From assembly GCA_026005055.1 (NCBI GenBank), contig BPKI01000001.1, positions 992,001 to 1,056,000 on the forward strand: a DNA stretch of 64,000 nucleotides. The letters run 5' to 3'. The stretch is from Lysobacterales bacterium. GTDB lineage: Bacteria > Pseudomonadota > Gammaproteobacteria > Xanthomonadales > BPKI01. The position numbers were made by a program, and so were the translations under genes. The notes beneath the pieces are model-generated. The model was not told where the DNA came from. It did no database searches and was given only the letters and a program-made list of their open reading frames with translations. Position 1 is the stretch's first letter. The number at the start of each line of letters is the position of its first letter. This document shows positions 9,627-17,948 of this stretch, one piece after another.

Positions 9627-10817
9627 TCAACGCGAATAGAGCAGCAGATTGGGCGAACCAGTGCCGATGCCGCTCAGCCGATTCGGTGTCGCCCGGTTGT
9701 AGATCTGCGTGCGGACCTGCGAGGGTGACCAGGAGGGATAAACCGACAACCACAGGGCGGCGACCCCGGCCACGTGGGGCGAGGCCATCGAGGTTCCGCT
9801 GATGGTATTGGTCGCGGTATCGCTCGTGTACCAAGCCGAGGCGATCGAGCTGCCCGGGGCGAAGATGTTCACGCAGCTTCCCCAGTTGGAGAAGGAGGAG
9901 CGGGCATCGCTGCTGGTGGTGGCCCCGACGGTGATCGCCGCCGCGACCCGCGCCGGCGAGACGTTGCAGGCGTTCTGATTCTCGTTGCCGGCCGCCACCA
10001 CCACGGTCACGCCGCGATTGATGAGGTTGTTGGTGGCGTTGTCGATGGTGGAAGAAGCGCCGCCGCCGAGACTCATGTTGGCGACCGCCGGGAGCACCCG
10101 ATTCGCGGCCACCCAGTCGATGCCCGCCACGATGGTCGAGTTACTGCTGCCGCCGGTGCAACCGAAGACGCGAACAGGCACGAGGCGCGCCGCCTTGGCC
10201 ACGCCGAAGGTCGATCCGCCGACCGTGCCGGCCACATGGGTGCCGTGTCCATTGCAGTCGGAGGTTCCGCGCCCGTCGTTGATGTAGCTCACCCCGGAGA
10301 GCACTCGTCCGCCGAACTGGGTGTGGCTGGCGCGGATGCCGCTGTCGATCACGTACACCCGCACGTTGCTCGCGGTATAGTCGTACACGTAGGTGCCATT
10401 GAGCGGCAGGTCACGCTGATCAATGCGATCGAGCCCCCAGGGCGCATTGCTCTGGGTCGCGCTCAGGAAGACCATGCCGTCCTCCTCGACGTAAGCGATG
10501 CGCGGATCTTTGAGCAGAGCCTCGATCGCGCCCTTGTTCTTCCCGACGGAGAAGGAGAAGCCCTGAACCGCGTATCCGTAGACGTGCTCCACTTGCAGCC
10601 CGAGACGAGCGGCGAGATCGACCGCGGTATCTTCGGCGAAGCGGGCACGCGCGTCATCGGCTTCCGCTCCGGATAGACGAGAAGAAAGGACCGGATCCTT
10701 GAAGACGGCAATGTAGCGGCCCTCGATCGGATACTCCGCGCGGCGGAGCTCCGAGGCTTGGGCAGAAAGCCCGAGGCTGGCCAAGATGGCGAGCGCGAGC
10801 GTGTGGTGACGGCTCAT
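9627..10817 (-). CDS. Secreted S8 serine peptidase, proteinase K-like
   Basis: Exported subtilisin-fold endopeptidase. From the ATG at 10817 the protein has 396 residues: signal peptide 1-21 ([15 protein letters not shown]), inhibitor I9-type propeptide about 30-118 ([10 protein letters not shown] to [13 protein letters not shown]), then the catalytic domain with D158 (YVIDSGI), H191 ([10 protein letters not shown]) and S343 ([11 protein letters not shown]). Cysteines at C188, C220, C284 and C314 could form the disulfides typical of proteinase K-type enzymes. The upstream frame extension has no homology, and GGGGG stands about 7 bases before the chosen ATG. No C-terminal secretion domain is present. 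It is monocistronic, ending in a hairpin terminator. Confidence 0.93.
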   Translation of the reverse strand: MSRHHTLALAILASLGLSAQASELRRAEYPIEGRYIAVFKDPVLSSRLSGAEADDARARFAEDTAVDLAARLGLQVEHVYGYAVQGFSFSVGKNKGAIEALLKDPRIAYVEEDGMVFLSATQSNAPWGLDRIDQRDLPLNGTYVYDYTASNVRVYVIDSGIRASHTQFGGRVLSGVSYINDGRGTSDCNGHGTHVAGTVGGSTFGVAKAARLVPVRVFGCTGGSSNSTIVAGIDWVAANRVLPAVANMSLGGGASSTIDNATNNLINRGVTVVVAAGNENQNACNVSPARVAAAITVGATTSSDARSSFSNWGSCVNIFAPGSSIASAWYTSDTATNTISGTSMASPHVAGVAALWLSVYPSWSPSQVRTQIYNRATPNRLSGIGTGSPNLLLYSR

Positions 10818-11864
10818 GTTTCGACCCCCGAAGGACATGGATGGAATCAGATGATGTGCGGACCGCCCCCTCCAGGCGGGACCCGCGCGAGAAGCAAAAC
10901 GCGGCGTCCGAATCGCCGCGGCGCCTCCGAGAAACGCGCGTGAAAAGATCGATGTCAACGTTCAGAAAGATCAAATGACATTGTGTTATCACGCCATGAC
11001 GAAAGCGTATGGTGCGACGCCGCAAATCAGCCCTCATTTCGGAGAAACCGGTTTGGCGGGCAGGAAGCAGGAGAGTGGGGCTCGTGCGGGCTGGGGATGG
11101 TCCGGTGCAAGCGGAACGGTCCTCCGATCCGGAACGGTCACCTTCCCGGTCGAGCGTTCTCGACCGGCGTGGGAGCTCGGCCGGAGCCGTGCGCATGCGC
11201 TCTTCCCCCGCTGAATGCCGGCGCCAGCGAGGTCGGGTTTTGAGATCGAGCGGAAAGCTCTCGAGGCGCTTATCGGCCGCCGACCCGGCACGCCCACCCT
11301 CGGTGCCAGGGACCGACGGCGTCATCCCCTCGAGGAGAGATTCCACGATGACGGGGGGTTGGGGGACGAAATGGCGCCGCCTTTGGCGGGGAAGCCTCCA
11401 TTTCGCACCATTCGCGACGCTGAGGAGACGCGCAGGCGAGATACGGCCTCGGACAGGTTGGCCTGGCTCAAGCTCCTTCTGCGTCGCGCAGCTCGTCGTG
11501 ACTGGCGCGGGCGCGGCTGAGGGGCTCCGGGCCGATGAGCACATGGGAAGTCGACATCTTCAGCGCCTGCTGGCTCCCGCTCGCCTCGACGATCGAGCTC
11601 TCGCGATTCCCTGGAAAAAACGTGGCGGGGGAGATGGCGGAGCTCAGCGAAGCGGAACCCCGAAAACCCGCGCGGCGGGATCTCGCCGCCCGTGGGCCTA
11701 CCATCCGGCATCGATGCCTTGTCACCCGCACCGGCCGCTCGCGCGAAATCGGGGCTCGACACGTTGCGGCGGGGTCGGGCCTTCGCGGGGCTGATTTCGC
11801 GCATGATCGCCGGCCCCCTTAGCCGGGGGGCGTGGAAGCGGGGTGTCCCCTCTACTTCGGGTGC
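10818..11864. other. Gene-free stretch of about 1 kb
   Basis: Between the 5' end of the subtilase and the 3' end of hemN I find no convincing coding region. The open frames here translate to Arg/Pro/Ser-rich sequence with no recognisable motif. Visible details: a relatively AT-rich patch at 10945-11005 suited to a protease promoter; a 9-base direct repeat GGAACGGTC at 11113-11121 and 11131-11139; and a G/C stem near 11812-11832 (GCCCCC/GGGGGC) just past the hemN stop, without a T tract. A decayed gene or an sRNA cannot be excluded. Confidence 0.5.
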
Positions 11865-13262
11865 TCAGATGATTCGCGAATGGCGGGGGAGGGGCGCGAC
11901 CCGCTGGTCTGCGAGGTAGGCATCGAAGCATCGGGCGATCGCGCGCAGGAGCAGACGTCCTCGCGGAAGGATGCGAAAGCCGGATGCTCCGAGCTCGATC
12001 AGTCCATCGCGCTCAAGCTCGGCCAAACGCTTCAGCTCCGCGCCGAAGCGCTCGGCGAACACGATGTCGAAGCGGCGTTCATAGGCCTCGAAACGGATCT
12101 CGTCGCGGCACATGATGTCCTGGATGATGGTTCGGCGAAGATGATCCTCCTCGGACAGGACCAGGCCGCGCTCGATCGCCAGCCGACCTTGATCGATCGC
12201 TTCGTAATATCGGCTCAGGGAGCGGGTGTTCTGCGCGTAGGCATCGCCCACGAAGCCGATGCTGCTGAGGCCGAGCCCCACCAGCGCGCACTCCGGGTGA
12301 GTCGAATAGCCGTTGAAGTTTCGGTGCAGGCGGCCTCCTTCGAATGCACGCGCGAGCTCGTCCTCGGGCAGGGCGAAATGATCCATGCCGATGTAGCGGT
12401 ATCCTGCTTCGGTGAGACGCTCGACCGCGATCGCGAGCAAGGCGAGGCGGGTCTCCGGATCGGGTAAAGCCTCGGCCGGAATGTGGCGCTGGGCCGCAAA
12501 GCGCTGAGGCAGGTGGGCATAGCCATAAACCGCCAGTCGGTTGGGACGGAGCGCGACGACCTGCTCGAGGGTCCGCGCGAAGCTGTCGCGAGTCTGGTTC
12601 GGGAGACCGTAGATCAGGTCGAGATTGATGGAGACGAAGCCGACGGCCCGTGCCGTCGCGAGCAGGCTCGCGACCGTCTCCACCGGCTGGATCCGGTTGA
12701 CGGCGAGCTGCACTTCGGGGTCGAAGTCCTGGACGCCGAGGCTCAAGCGATTGAAGCCCAGGTCGGCGAGGAGGGCGATCCTTTCGGGAGTGACCGTCCG
12801 AGGATCGACTTCGATCGAGAAGTCGCGGTCTTCCTCCCTGGCGAGCCGGAAGGCGCGGCCGATGCCCTCCACCAGGCGGGCGAGATTCGCATCGTCGAGA
12901 AAGGTGGGCGTGCCCCCGCCGAGATGGAGCTGGACGACTTCCCTGCCAGGGTCGAAAAGCGAAGCCTGCAGCTCGATTTCCCGGATGAGGCGTCGGAGAT
13001 ACTCGGCGCCCTCGGCGGTGGCGCGTTTGGGGTGGACGATCAGGCGGTGGCAGCCGCAATAGAAGCAGGGGCTGAAACAGAAGGGGATGTGGACATAAAG
13101 CGAGAGCGGCCGAGGAATCGGGTCCTCATTGCTCGACGCCACTTGCTCGCGGTAGCTCGTTTCCCGGAAGTCGTCGCGGAAATGAGTGGCCGTGGGATAC
13201 GAGGTATAACGAGGCGCCGGCTGGTCGTAGCGGCGGATGAGCTCGGGATCGAACGCGATCAT
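11865..13262 (-). CDS. hemN: Oxygen-independent coproporphyrinogen III dehydrogenase
   Basis: Radical-SAM enzyme that decarboxylates coproporphyrinogen III to protoporphyrinogen IX under low oxygen; cytoplasmic. 465 residues, against about 457 in E. coli HemN. The Fe-S motif is C62-X3-C66-X2-C69 in VHIPFCFSPCFYCGC, after the typical start FDPELIRRYDQPAPRYTSYP. The C-terminal HemN domain with ELERDGLIE is present. It is read from the same strand as the kinase gene upstream but has its own likely FNR/Anr-controlled promoter 60-80 bases ahead of the ATG. The presence of both suggests haem supply during oxygen limitation. Confidence 0.96.
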   Translation of the reverse strand: MIAFDPELIRRYDQPAPRYTSYPTATHFRDDFRETSYREQVASSNEDPIPRPLSLYVHIPFCFSPCFYCGCHRLIVHPKRATAEGAEYLRRLIREIELQASLFDPGREVVQLHLGGGTPTFLDDANLARLVEGIGRAFRLAREEDRDFSIEVDPRTVTPERIALLADLGFNRLSLGVQDFDPEVQLAVNRIQPVETVASLLATARAVGFVSINLDLIYGLPNQTRDSFARTLEQVVALRPNRLAVYGYAHLPQRFAAQRHIPAEALPDPETRLALLAIAVERLTEAGYRYIGMDHFALPEDELARAFEGGRLHRNFNGYSTHPECALVGLGLSSIGFVGDAYAQNTRSLSRYYEAIDQGRLAIERGLVLSEEDHLRRTIIQDIMCRDEIRFEAYERRFDIVFAERFGAELKRLAELERDGLIELGASGFRILPRGRLLLRAIARCFDAYLADQRVAPLPRHSRII

Positions 13263-13298
13263 TCCCTATCGAGCGCTTTCTTCGCGGGAGCGGATCGC

Positions 13299-13304
13299 AT
13301 TCTC
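13299..13304 (-). promoter_or_regulatory. Candidate -10 element of the hemN promoter
   Basis: On the minus strand GAGAAT (4 of 6 to TATAAT) is centred 31 bases downstream of the centre of the FNR-like box, which is the geometry of a class II FNR promoter (box at about -41.5). It would give a short leader before hemN. Confidence 0.45.
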
Positions 13305-13325
13305 CCGCGCCCTTCCTGCTCTGCC

Positions 13326-13339
13326 TTGACCTCGATCAA
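13326..13339 (-). promoter_or_regulatory. FNR/Anr-type box upstream of hemN
   Basis: The site TTGACCTCGATCAA matches the FNR consensus TTGAT-N4-ATCAA at 9 of 10 positions and is centred about 70 bases upstream of the hemN ATG. It overlaps the stop codon of the upstream kinase gene (stop at 13336-13338). hemN is a known FNR/Anr target in Pseudomonas and relatives, which fits. Confidence 0.75.
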
Positions 13340-16041
13340 GGTGCAATCGAGGAGAGGGCTCGTTTTTCCCGAAGCCTCATCATCCGCTCGCGCCAGCGAG
13401 CCGCCTTCTCCGGCTGCATCAGGGCGGTAAAGGCTGCTGCCGCGCTTTCACACAGCTTTTGCCCGAATGCGGCCAAGCCCGAGGCCTCGGCTTCGGCGAA
13501 GAGCCGCTCGAGCGCCTCCTCGCCGAGATTCGGCTCCTTGCCGCGAATTTGCGCGAGCGCGGAGATTAGGCGGAGATCGAGCACGCGCGGCTCCTGTTCT
13601 CCCCAAAGACGCTTGGCGCGCTCGAGCACGGGCTCGAGATCTCGCGCCAGCAGGCGATCATCGCCGCGCGCATAGGCCAACCACAGAGCTTCGACTTCCA
13701 GTTTCAGCCGCTCGGGATGATCGGCGGCCATCTCGGCTTGAACGCGGGGCAGCAAGGCTTGCATGTGCCTTTCGGCTTCCTGAAGGCGCTCTCGAACCCG
13801 AAGGGCGGCGATCCACTCGCGCTCTGCGCGAAGCGCCGTGGGGCTGAGCGCGGGATAGGCCGAGCTCGCTGCGTGCCGCGCGCGCGCGATGACCGTCAAG
13901 GCCTCCTCCATCCGCCCGAGGCGTTCGAGTGTGTTCGCCCAGTTGAACATTTCCTCGAGGGTCTCCGGCGCGTCTTGGCCGAAGATGCGCTCGGCCAGCG
14001 CCACGGCGCGCTCGCGCTCGCGCGCCGCACTCTCGACCTCGCCCTCGAGGCTCAAGAGGTAAGCGCGCCGGTGGGCGAGCCAGAAATGCGCCTCCTCCTC
14101 AGGAGGAAAGCGCGCGAGCGCCCGCTCGATGCGCGCAAGCAGCACCTTCGCCTCGGTGAGCCGCGCCTGCTCGATCATCAGCGATGCGAGATTGTCGAGG
14201 GCGGACACGGTCGCGGGATGCTCAGGGCCGAGCGTGTGCTCGAGGATGGCGATGGCCTGACGATAAGCGTCCTCGGCCTTGGCGAGATTCCCCGCTTCCC
14301 AGGCATAAAAAGCGGCGTCCACGAGCGCACCGGCCGCGAGCGGGTGTCGTTCGCCGAGGCGCGCGCGCGCCGAGGCGAGCGCCGTTTCCGCCTCGCTTAA
14401 GGCCTTCGCCGCATCGCCTGTGCGGTAGGCGAGGCGCGCTCGGGAGCGAGACAGCGCGATCTCCTCGTGCGGTTCGAGCGGTCTTTCGACGGGTAAGCGA
14501 AGCCAGTTCGCGGCCTCCTCGAAGCGCGCGAGGTCGGCAGCGGCCTCCGCAGCCGAGAGGTGAGCCGGGACGATGATCGGATCGTTTGGAACGAGCTTCG
14601 CCAAGCGCGGCAGATCCGTGCGCAAGCGCGCGAGACCTTCCTCGCGGCGGCCTTCCAAGATCGAACTTCGGCCCTCGCGCACGGCGAGGCGCAGTCTCTT
14701 GCCTTCATCGCCTCCTGCGAGGGCTTCCGCTTTCTTGAGTGCTTGCCGCTGCTGCTCGTTCTCGCCGCGGGTGCCGTGAACCTCGGCGAGCAACAGCAGC
14801 AAATCGAAGCGGCTTTCTGAGTCGAGCGCTTGGTCCGCCTCGATTTCGGCGGCGAGGGTGCGGAGGAGCTCGCCGACGGTGCGCTCCCTGGCTTGGGTTT
14901 CGTAGGGGTTTCCTTCGATGATCGCCCGCTTGAGGATGTTCAGGCTCGCGCGGGCGCGGGCCGATTCCAGCTCGGCCAGCGCGCGTGCCTCGCTTTCCCG
15001 TTTGGCGAAGAGCAGGACGCCTGCGATCCCGCTCAGCACCGCAAGCACCGTCATCACGCTGAGCGCGCTCAGCAAGGGATTGCGCTGGATGAACCGCCGG
15101 CTGCGATAGAGCAGGGAGGGCGGCTTGGCGAGCACCGGTCGGGCTTCGAGAAATCTTTCGAGATCCTCGGCGAAGGCGCGGACCGAGGGATACCTGCGCT
15201 CGCGATCCTTGGCGAGCGCTTTGCTGAAGATCGCCTCGAGATCGCCCTTGAGCCGGCGGTCGAAGTGGCGCAGGGGGCGGGCGTCGGACTCGCGGATGAC
15301 GGTGATCGCCGAGGAGTGATCCGCGGGTAGCTCGTAGGGCAGTCGGCCGGTGATGAGCTCGTAGCCGATCAGGGCGAGGGAATAGAGATCGCTTCGGGTA
15401 TCGAGGTCGTCGCGGTCGGAATAGGTCTGCTCCGGGCTCATGTAGCGCAAGGTGCCGATGACGAAGCCAGCCTGCGTGAGCCTCGCGGAGCGTTCGGGAT
15501 CCTCGCTGGTCGCTTTGAGCCGAGCGATGCCGAAGTCGAGGATCTTGGGTTTTCCCTCGGCCGTGACCAGGATGTTGTCGGGCTTGAGATCGCGATGGAG
15601 CACGCCGCGTTGATGCGCATGCTCGAGCGCGGCGCAGAGCTCGATCAGAAGCTTTAGCTTCGCGCGCAGCGATTTCCCTTGTGCCCAACTGAGCAACGGG
15701 TCCCCTTCGACGTACTCGAGGACGAGGAAGGGCTCGCCTGTCTCGGGGATCTGATCAAGGCCGTAAAGCCGCGCGATGCCCTCGTGGGAAAGGCGCGCTA
15801 AAGCCCTTGCTTCGATCGCGAGCCGCTCCGCCTGCCAGCCGGCCGCGCCTGCGCGCAGGAACTTGAGGGCCAGCGAACGCGGCGGCTCGCTTTCGTGGGC
15901 AAGCCAGACCGAGCCCATGCCGCCCTCGCCGAGCGGGCGAATGAGCATGTAGCGACCGATGAAGTCCCCGGGCCTGAAGACCCGACCGAAAGACCAGGGC
16001 GCTGCCGAGAAACCTGAGGAAGGGCTGTGCTCGCGAGTCAC
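13336..16041 (-). CDS. Receptor-like Ser/Thr kinase with TPR-type C-terminal region (kinase 1)
   Basis: Hanks-type kinase of about 901 residues. Kinase domain about 30-300: Gly loop GEGGMGSVW, invariant K60 (LALKFL), catalytic HRDLKPDN (149-156), DFG at 169-171, activation segment ending MSPEQ. A transmembrane helix lies at 324-346. The rest is a long helical region with TPR-like units ([20 protein letters not shown] and similar), which topology places in the periplasm. GTG 16041 is chosen because AGGGAGG lies 8 bases upstream; GTG 16044 or ATG 16074 are alternatives. The frame further upstream is antisense to pgk. It is a close paralog of kinase 3. Substrates are unknown. Confidence 0.9.
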   Translation of the reverse strand: MTREHSPSSGFSAAPWSFGRVFRPGDFIGRYMLIRPLGEGGMGSVWLAHESEPPRSLALKFLRAGAAGWQAERLAIEARALARLSHEGIARLYGLDQIPETGEPFLVLEYVEGDPLLSWAQGKSLRAKLKLLIELCAALEHAHQRGVLHRDLKPDNILVTAEGKPKILDFGIARLKATSEDPERSARLTQAGFVIGTLRYMSPEQTYSDRDDLDTRSDLYSLALIGYELITGRLPYELPADHSSAITVIRESDARPLRHFDRRLKGDLEAIFSKALAKDRERRYPSVRAFAEDLERFLEARPVLAKPPSLLYRSRRFIQRNPLLSALSVMTVLAVLSGIAGVLLFAKRESEARALAELESARARASLNILKRAIIEGNPYETQARERTVGELLRTLAAEIEADQALDSESRFDLLLLLAEVHGTRGENEQQRQALKKAEALAGGDEGKRLRLAVREGRSSILEGRREEGLARLRTDLPRLAKLVPNDPIIVPAHLSAAEAAADLARFEEAANWLRLPVERPLEPHEEIALSRSRARLAYRTGDAAKALSEAETALASARARLGERHPLAAGALVDAAFYAWEAGNLAKAEDAYRQAIAILEHTLGPEHPATVSALDNLASLMIEQARLTEAKVLLARIERALARFPPEEEAHFWLAHRRAYLLSLEGEVESAARERERAVALAERIFGQDAPETLEEMFNWANTLERLGRMEEALTVIARARHAASSAYPALSPTALRAEREWIAALRVRERLQEAERHMQALLPRVQAEMAADHPERLKLEVEALWLAYARGDDRLLARDLEPVLERAKRLWGEQEPRVLDLRLISALAQIRGKEPNLGEEALERLFAEAEASGLAAFGQKLCESAAAAFTALMQPEKAARWRERMMRLREKRALSSIAP

Positions 16042-16165
16042 CACCGTTCCCTCCCTGGTGGTGCTTGAGATCATCGGCAGGCCGCCGTCGCGGTGCAAGA
16101 GCGCAGCCTTGCGGGGTGCGAAGCGAGGGCTTCTAATGGCGGGCGGCGAAACGAGGGATGTCTCG

Positions 16166-17362
16166 ATGAACGTTCTCCGAATGAGCGAGGTGCCGCTGGC
16201 GGGGCGGCGGGTTCTCATCCGCGAGGATTTCAACGTGCCCATCGAGGATGGGCGCATTCGCTCGGCGGAGCGCCTGCGCGCGGCCCTGCCGACGATCGAG
16301 CAGGCGCTCGCTGCGGGGGCGAGCGTCCTCCTCATGTCGCACCTCGGGCGGCCGGAGGAGGGGCGTTTCGACCCGGGCTTGTCGCTCGCACCGGTGGCGG
16401 CCTGGCTCGCAGAGGCGCTTGCCCGCCCCGTGCCACTGCTGCCCGATCTCGAGCAGGCCAAGGCGCCCGCGCCGGGCGGTGTGGCCTTGCTCGAAAACGT
16501 GCGCTTCAACCGCGGTGAGAAGAAGGACGATCCGGCGCTCGCCCGCCGCTATGCCGCGCTCTGCGATGTCTTCGTGATGGATGCCTTCGCCACGGCGCAT
16601 CGCGCCGAGGCCTCGACCCATGGGGTCATCCGCTTCGCGCCGATCGCCTGCGCCGGCCCGCTGCTCGTCGCCGAGCTTCAGGCTCTCGAGCGCGCGCTCA
16701 CCCATCCGGCGAGGCCGCTGATCGCGGTGGTGGGCGGGGCCAAGGTGTCGACCAAGCTGGCGCTGCTCGAGCACCTCTTGGAGCGCGTGGACCGGCTGAT
16801 CGTGGGCGGGGGCATCGCCAACACCTTCCTCGCGGCGGCGGGTGCACCGGTGGGCCGTTCGCTCTGCGAAGCGGCGCTCATCCCCACGGCGGCCCGCATC
16901 CTCGAGCGCGCTCGCGCGCTGGGCCGACCGATGCCGCTGCCCGTGGACGTGGTGGTGGCGCGGGACGCATCGCCGCAGGCCGAGGTGAAGACCGTGCCGG
17001 TGAAGGATGTGGGTGCGGATGAGATGATCCTCGACATCGGCCCGCAGACGGCCGCTCACTACGCGGAGACGGTCCGCTCAGCGGGCACGGTGGTCTGGAA
17101 CGGCCCGCTCGGTCTGTTCGAACATCCGGCGTTCGCCGCGGGGACGCGGCGGGTGGCCGAAGCCATCGCCACGAGCCCGGCCTTCAGTCTGGCCGGCGGC
17201 GGCGATACGGTGGCGGCGATCGAAGCCTTTGGGCTCGATGGGCGTTTCGGCTACGTCTCGACCGGCGGCGGCGCTTTCCTCGAATACCTCGAGGGGAAAA
17301 CCCTGCCGGCGGTGGCGGCTCTGGCCGAACGCGCGCGGGAGCATCCGAGCGTCCGACCGTGA
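16166..17362 (+). CDS. pgk: Phosphoglycerate kinase
   Basis: Glycolytic and gluconeogenic enzyme interconverting 1,3-bisphosphoglycerate and 3-phosphoglycerate with ADP/ATP. 398 residues, the normal length. Motifs: [17 protein letters not shown] at the substrate-binding N-domain, [38 protein letters not shown], and the nucleotide loop [16 protein letters not shown] near the C-terminus. ATG 16166 is preferred because ACGAGGG lies 8 bases upstream and it gives the family-like start [15 protein letters not shown]. It is divergent from kinase 1 across about 124 bases, and followed 13 bases later by the ECF sigma gene, so glycolysis and the signalling genes may share a transcript. Confidence 0.95.
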   Translation: MNVLRMSEVPLAGRRVLIREDFNVPIEDGRIRSAERLRAALPTIEQALAAGASVLLMSHLGRPEEGRFDPGLSLAPVAAWLAEALARPVPLLPDLEQAKAPAPGGVALLENVRFNRGEKKDDPALARRYAALCDVFVMDAFATAHRAEASTHGVIRFAPIACAGPLLVAELQALERALTHPARPLIAVVGGAKVSTKLALLEHLLERVDRLIVGGGIANTFLAAAGAPVGRSLCEAALIPTAARILERARALGRPMPLPVDVVVARDASPQAEVKTVPVKDVGADEMILDIGPQTAAHYAETVRSAGTVVWNGPLGLFEHPAFAAGTRRVAEAIATSPAFSLAGGGDTVAAIEAFGLDGRFGYVSTGGGAFLEYLEGKTLPAVAALAERAREHPSVRP

Positions 17363-17375
17363 CGATAGAGTGGCC

Positions 17376-17948
17376 ATGGCGGGGGAGCACCGCGCAGGCG
17401 ATGAGATCACGGCGTGGCTCGAGCGCTGGGCGAGCGGCGATCGCCGTGCGCTCGATCGCCTGATTCCGGCCCTCTATGGGGAGCTTCGGAGGATGGCCCA
17501 TGCCCTGATGGGGCAGGCGGCGGGCGTGACCCTGCCGCCGACGGCCCTGGTCCATGAGCTGTGGATCAAGTTGAGCCAAGGGCGGCCCTCGACGCCTCGC
17601 GATCGCAGCCATTTCCTCAAGATCGCGGCGCGAGCGATGCGCCAGTTGTTGGTGGATTTGGCGCGGGAACGGCAGGCGGCCAAACGCGGCGGCGGCGTGG
17701 AGCATCTCCCGCTTGATCCCGAGTTGCCGCTCGCCTTGCCCGACGGAACCGATCTTTTGGCCCTGGATCAGGCGCTCGCCCGGCTGGCCGCCGAGGACGA
17801 GCTCGCCGCCCAGACGGTCGAGCTTCGCTGCTTCGTGGGCTTGACCATCGAGGAGACCGCCGCGGTTCAGGCTCGCCATCCCTCCGCGGTGAATCGCGAT
17901 TTCGCCTTCGCGAGCGCTTACCTCAAGGCCTTGTTGTCCGAGCGGTGA
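17376..17948 (+). CDS. ECF43-type RNA polymerase sigma factor
   Basis: Sigma-70 family factor of 190 residues with region 2 (GELRRMAHALM to HELWIKL) and region 4 (VELRCFVGLTIEETAAV, then ARHPSAVNRDFAFASAYL). The pattern TLPPTALVHE and the closing RDFAFASAYL are those of the ECF43 group, whose members in Vibrio and Xanthomonas (EcfP) lack the usual acidic residues in region 2.2 and are switched on by threonine phosphorylation from a Hanks kinase. Thr56 in PPTALVHE is the likely equivalent. No anti-sigma factor is nearby. Its stop overlaps the start of kinase 2 (GTGA), so the two are translationally coupled. Confidence 0.88.
   Translation: MAGEHRAGDEITAWLERWASGDRRALDRLIPALYGELRRMAHALMGQAAGVTLPPTALVHELWIKLSQGRPSTPRDRSHFLKIAARAMRQLLVDLARERQAAKRGGGVEHLPLDPELPLALPDGTDLLALDQALARLAAEDELAAQTVELRCFVGLTIEETAAVQARHPSAVNRDFAFASAYLKALLSER

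Noticed and set aside
10930-10958. Sigma-70 promoter for the subtilase with TTGACA on the minus strand at 10958-10953
   Set aside because: The -35 is perfect, but the hexamer 17 bases on (GTTTCT) is a poor -10. Not listed as a feature.
11009-11794. 261-codon plus-strand frame in the gene-free block
   Set aside because: Arg/Ser/Gly-rich, no domain, no ribosome binding site, and the overlapping frames on the other strand look the same. Treated as non-coding.
11812-11832. Terminator after hemN
   Set aside because: A G/C stem of six pairs is present but has no T tract and could be chance in such GC-rich sequence. Mentioned only within the gene-free block.
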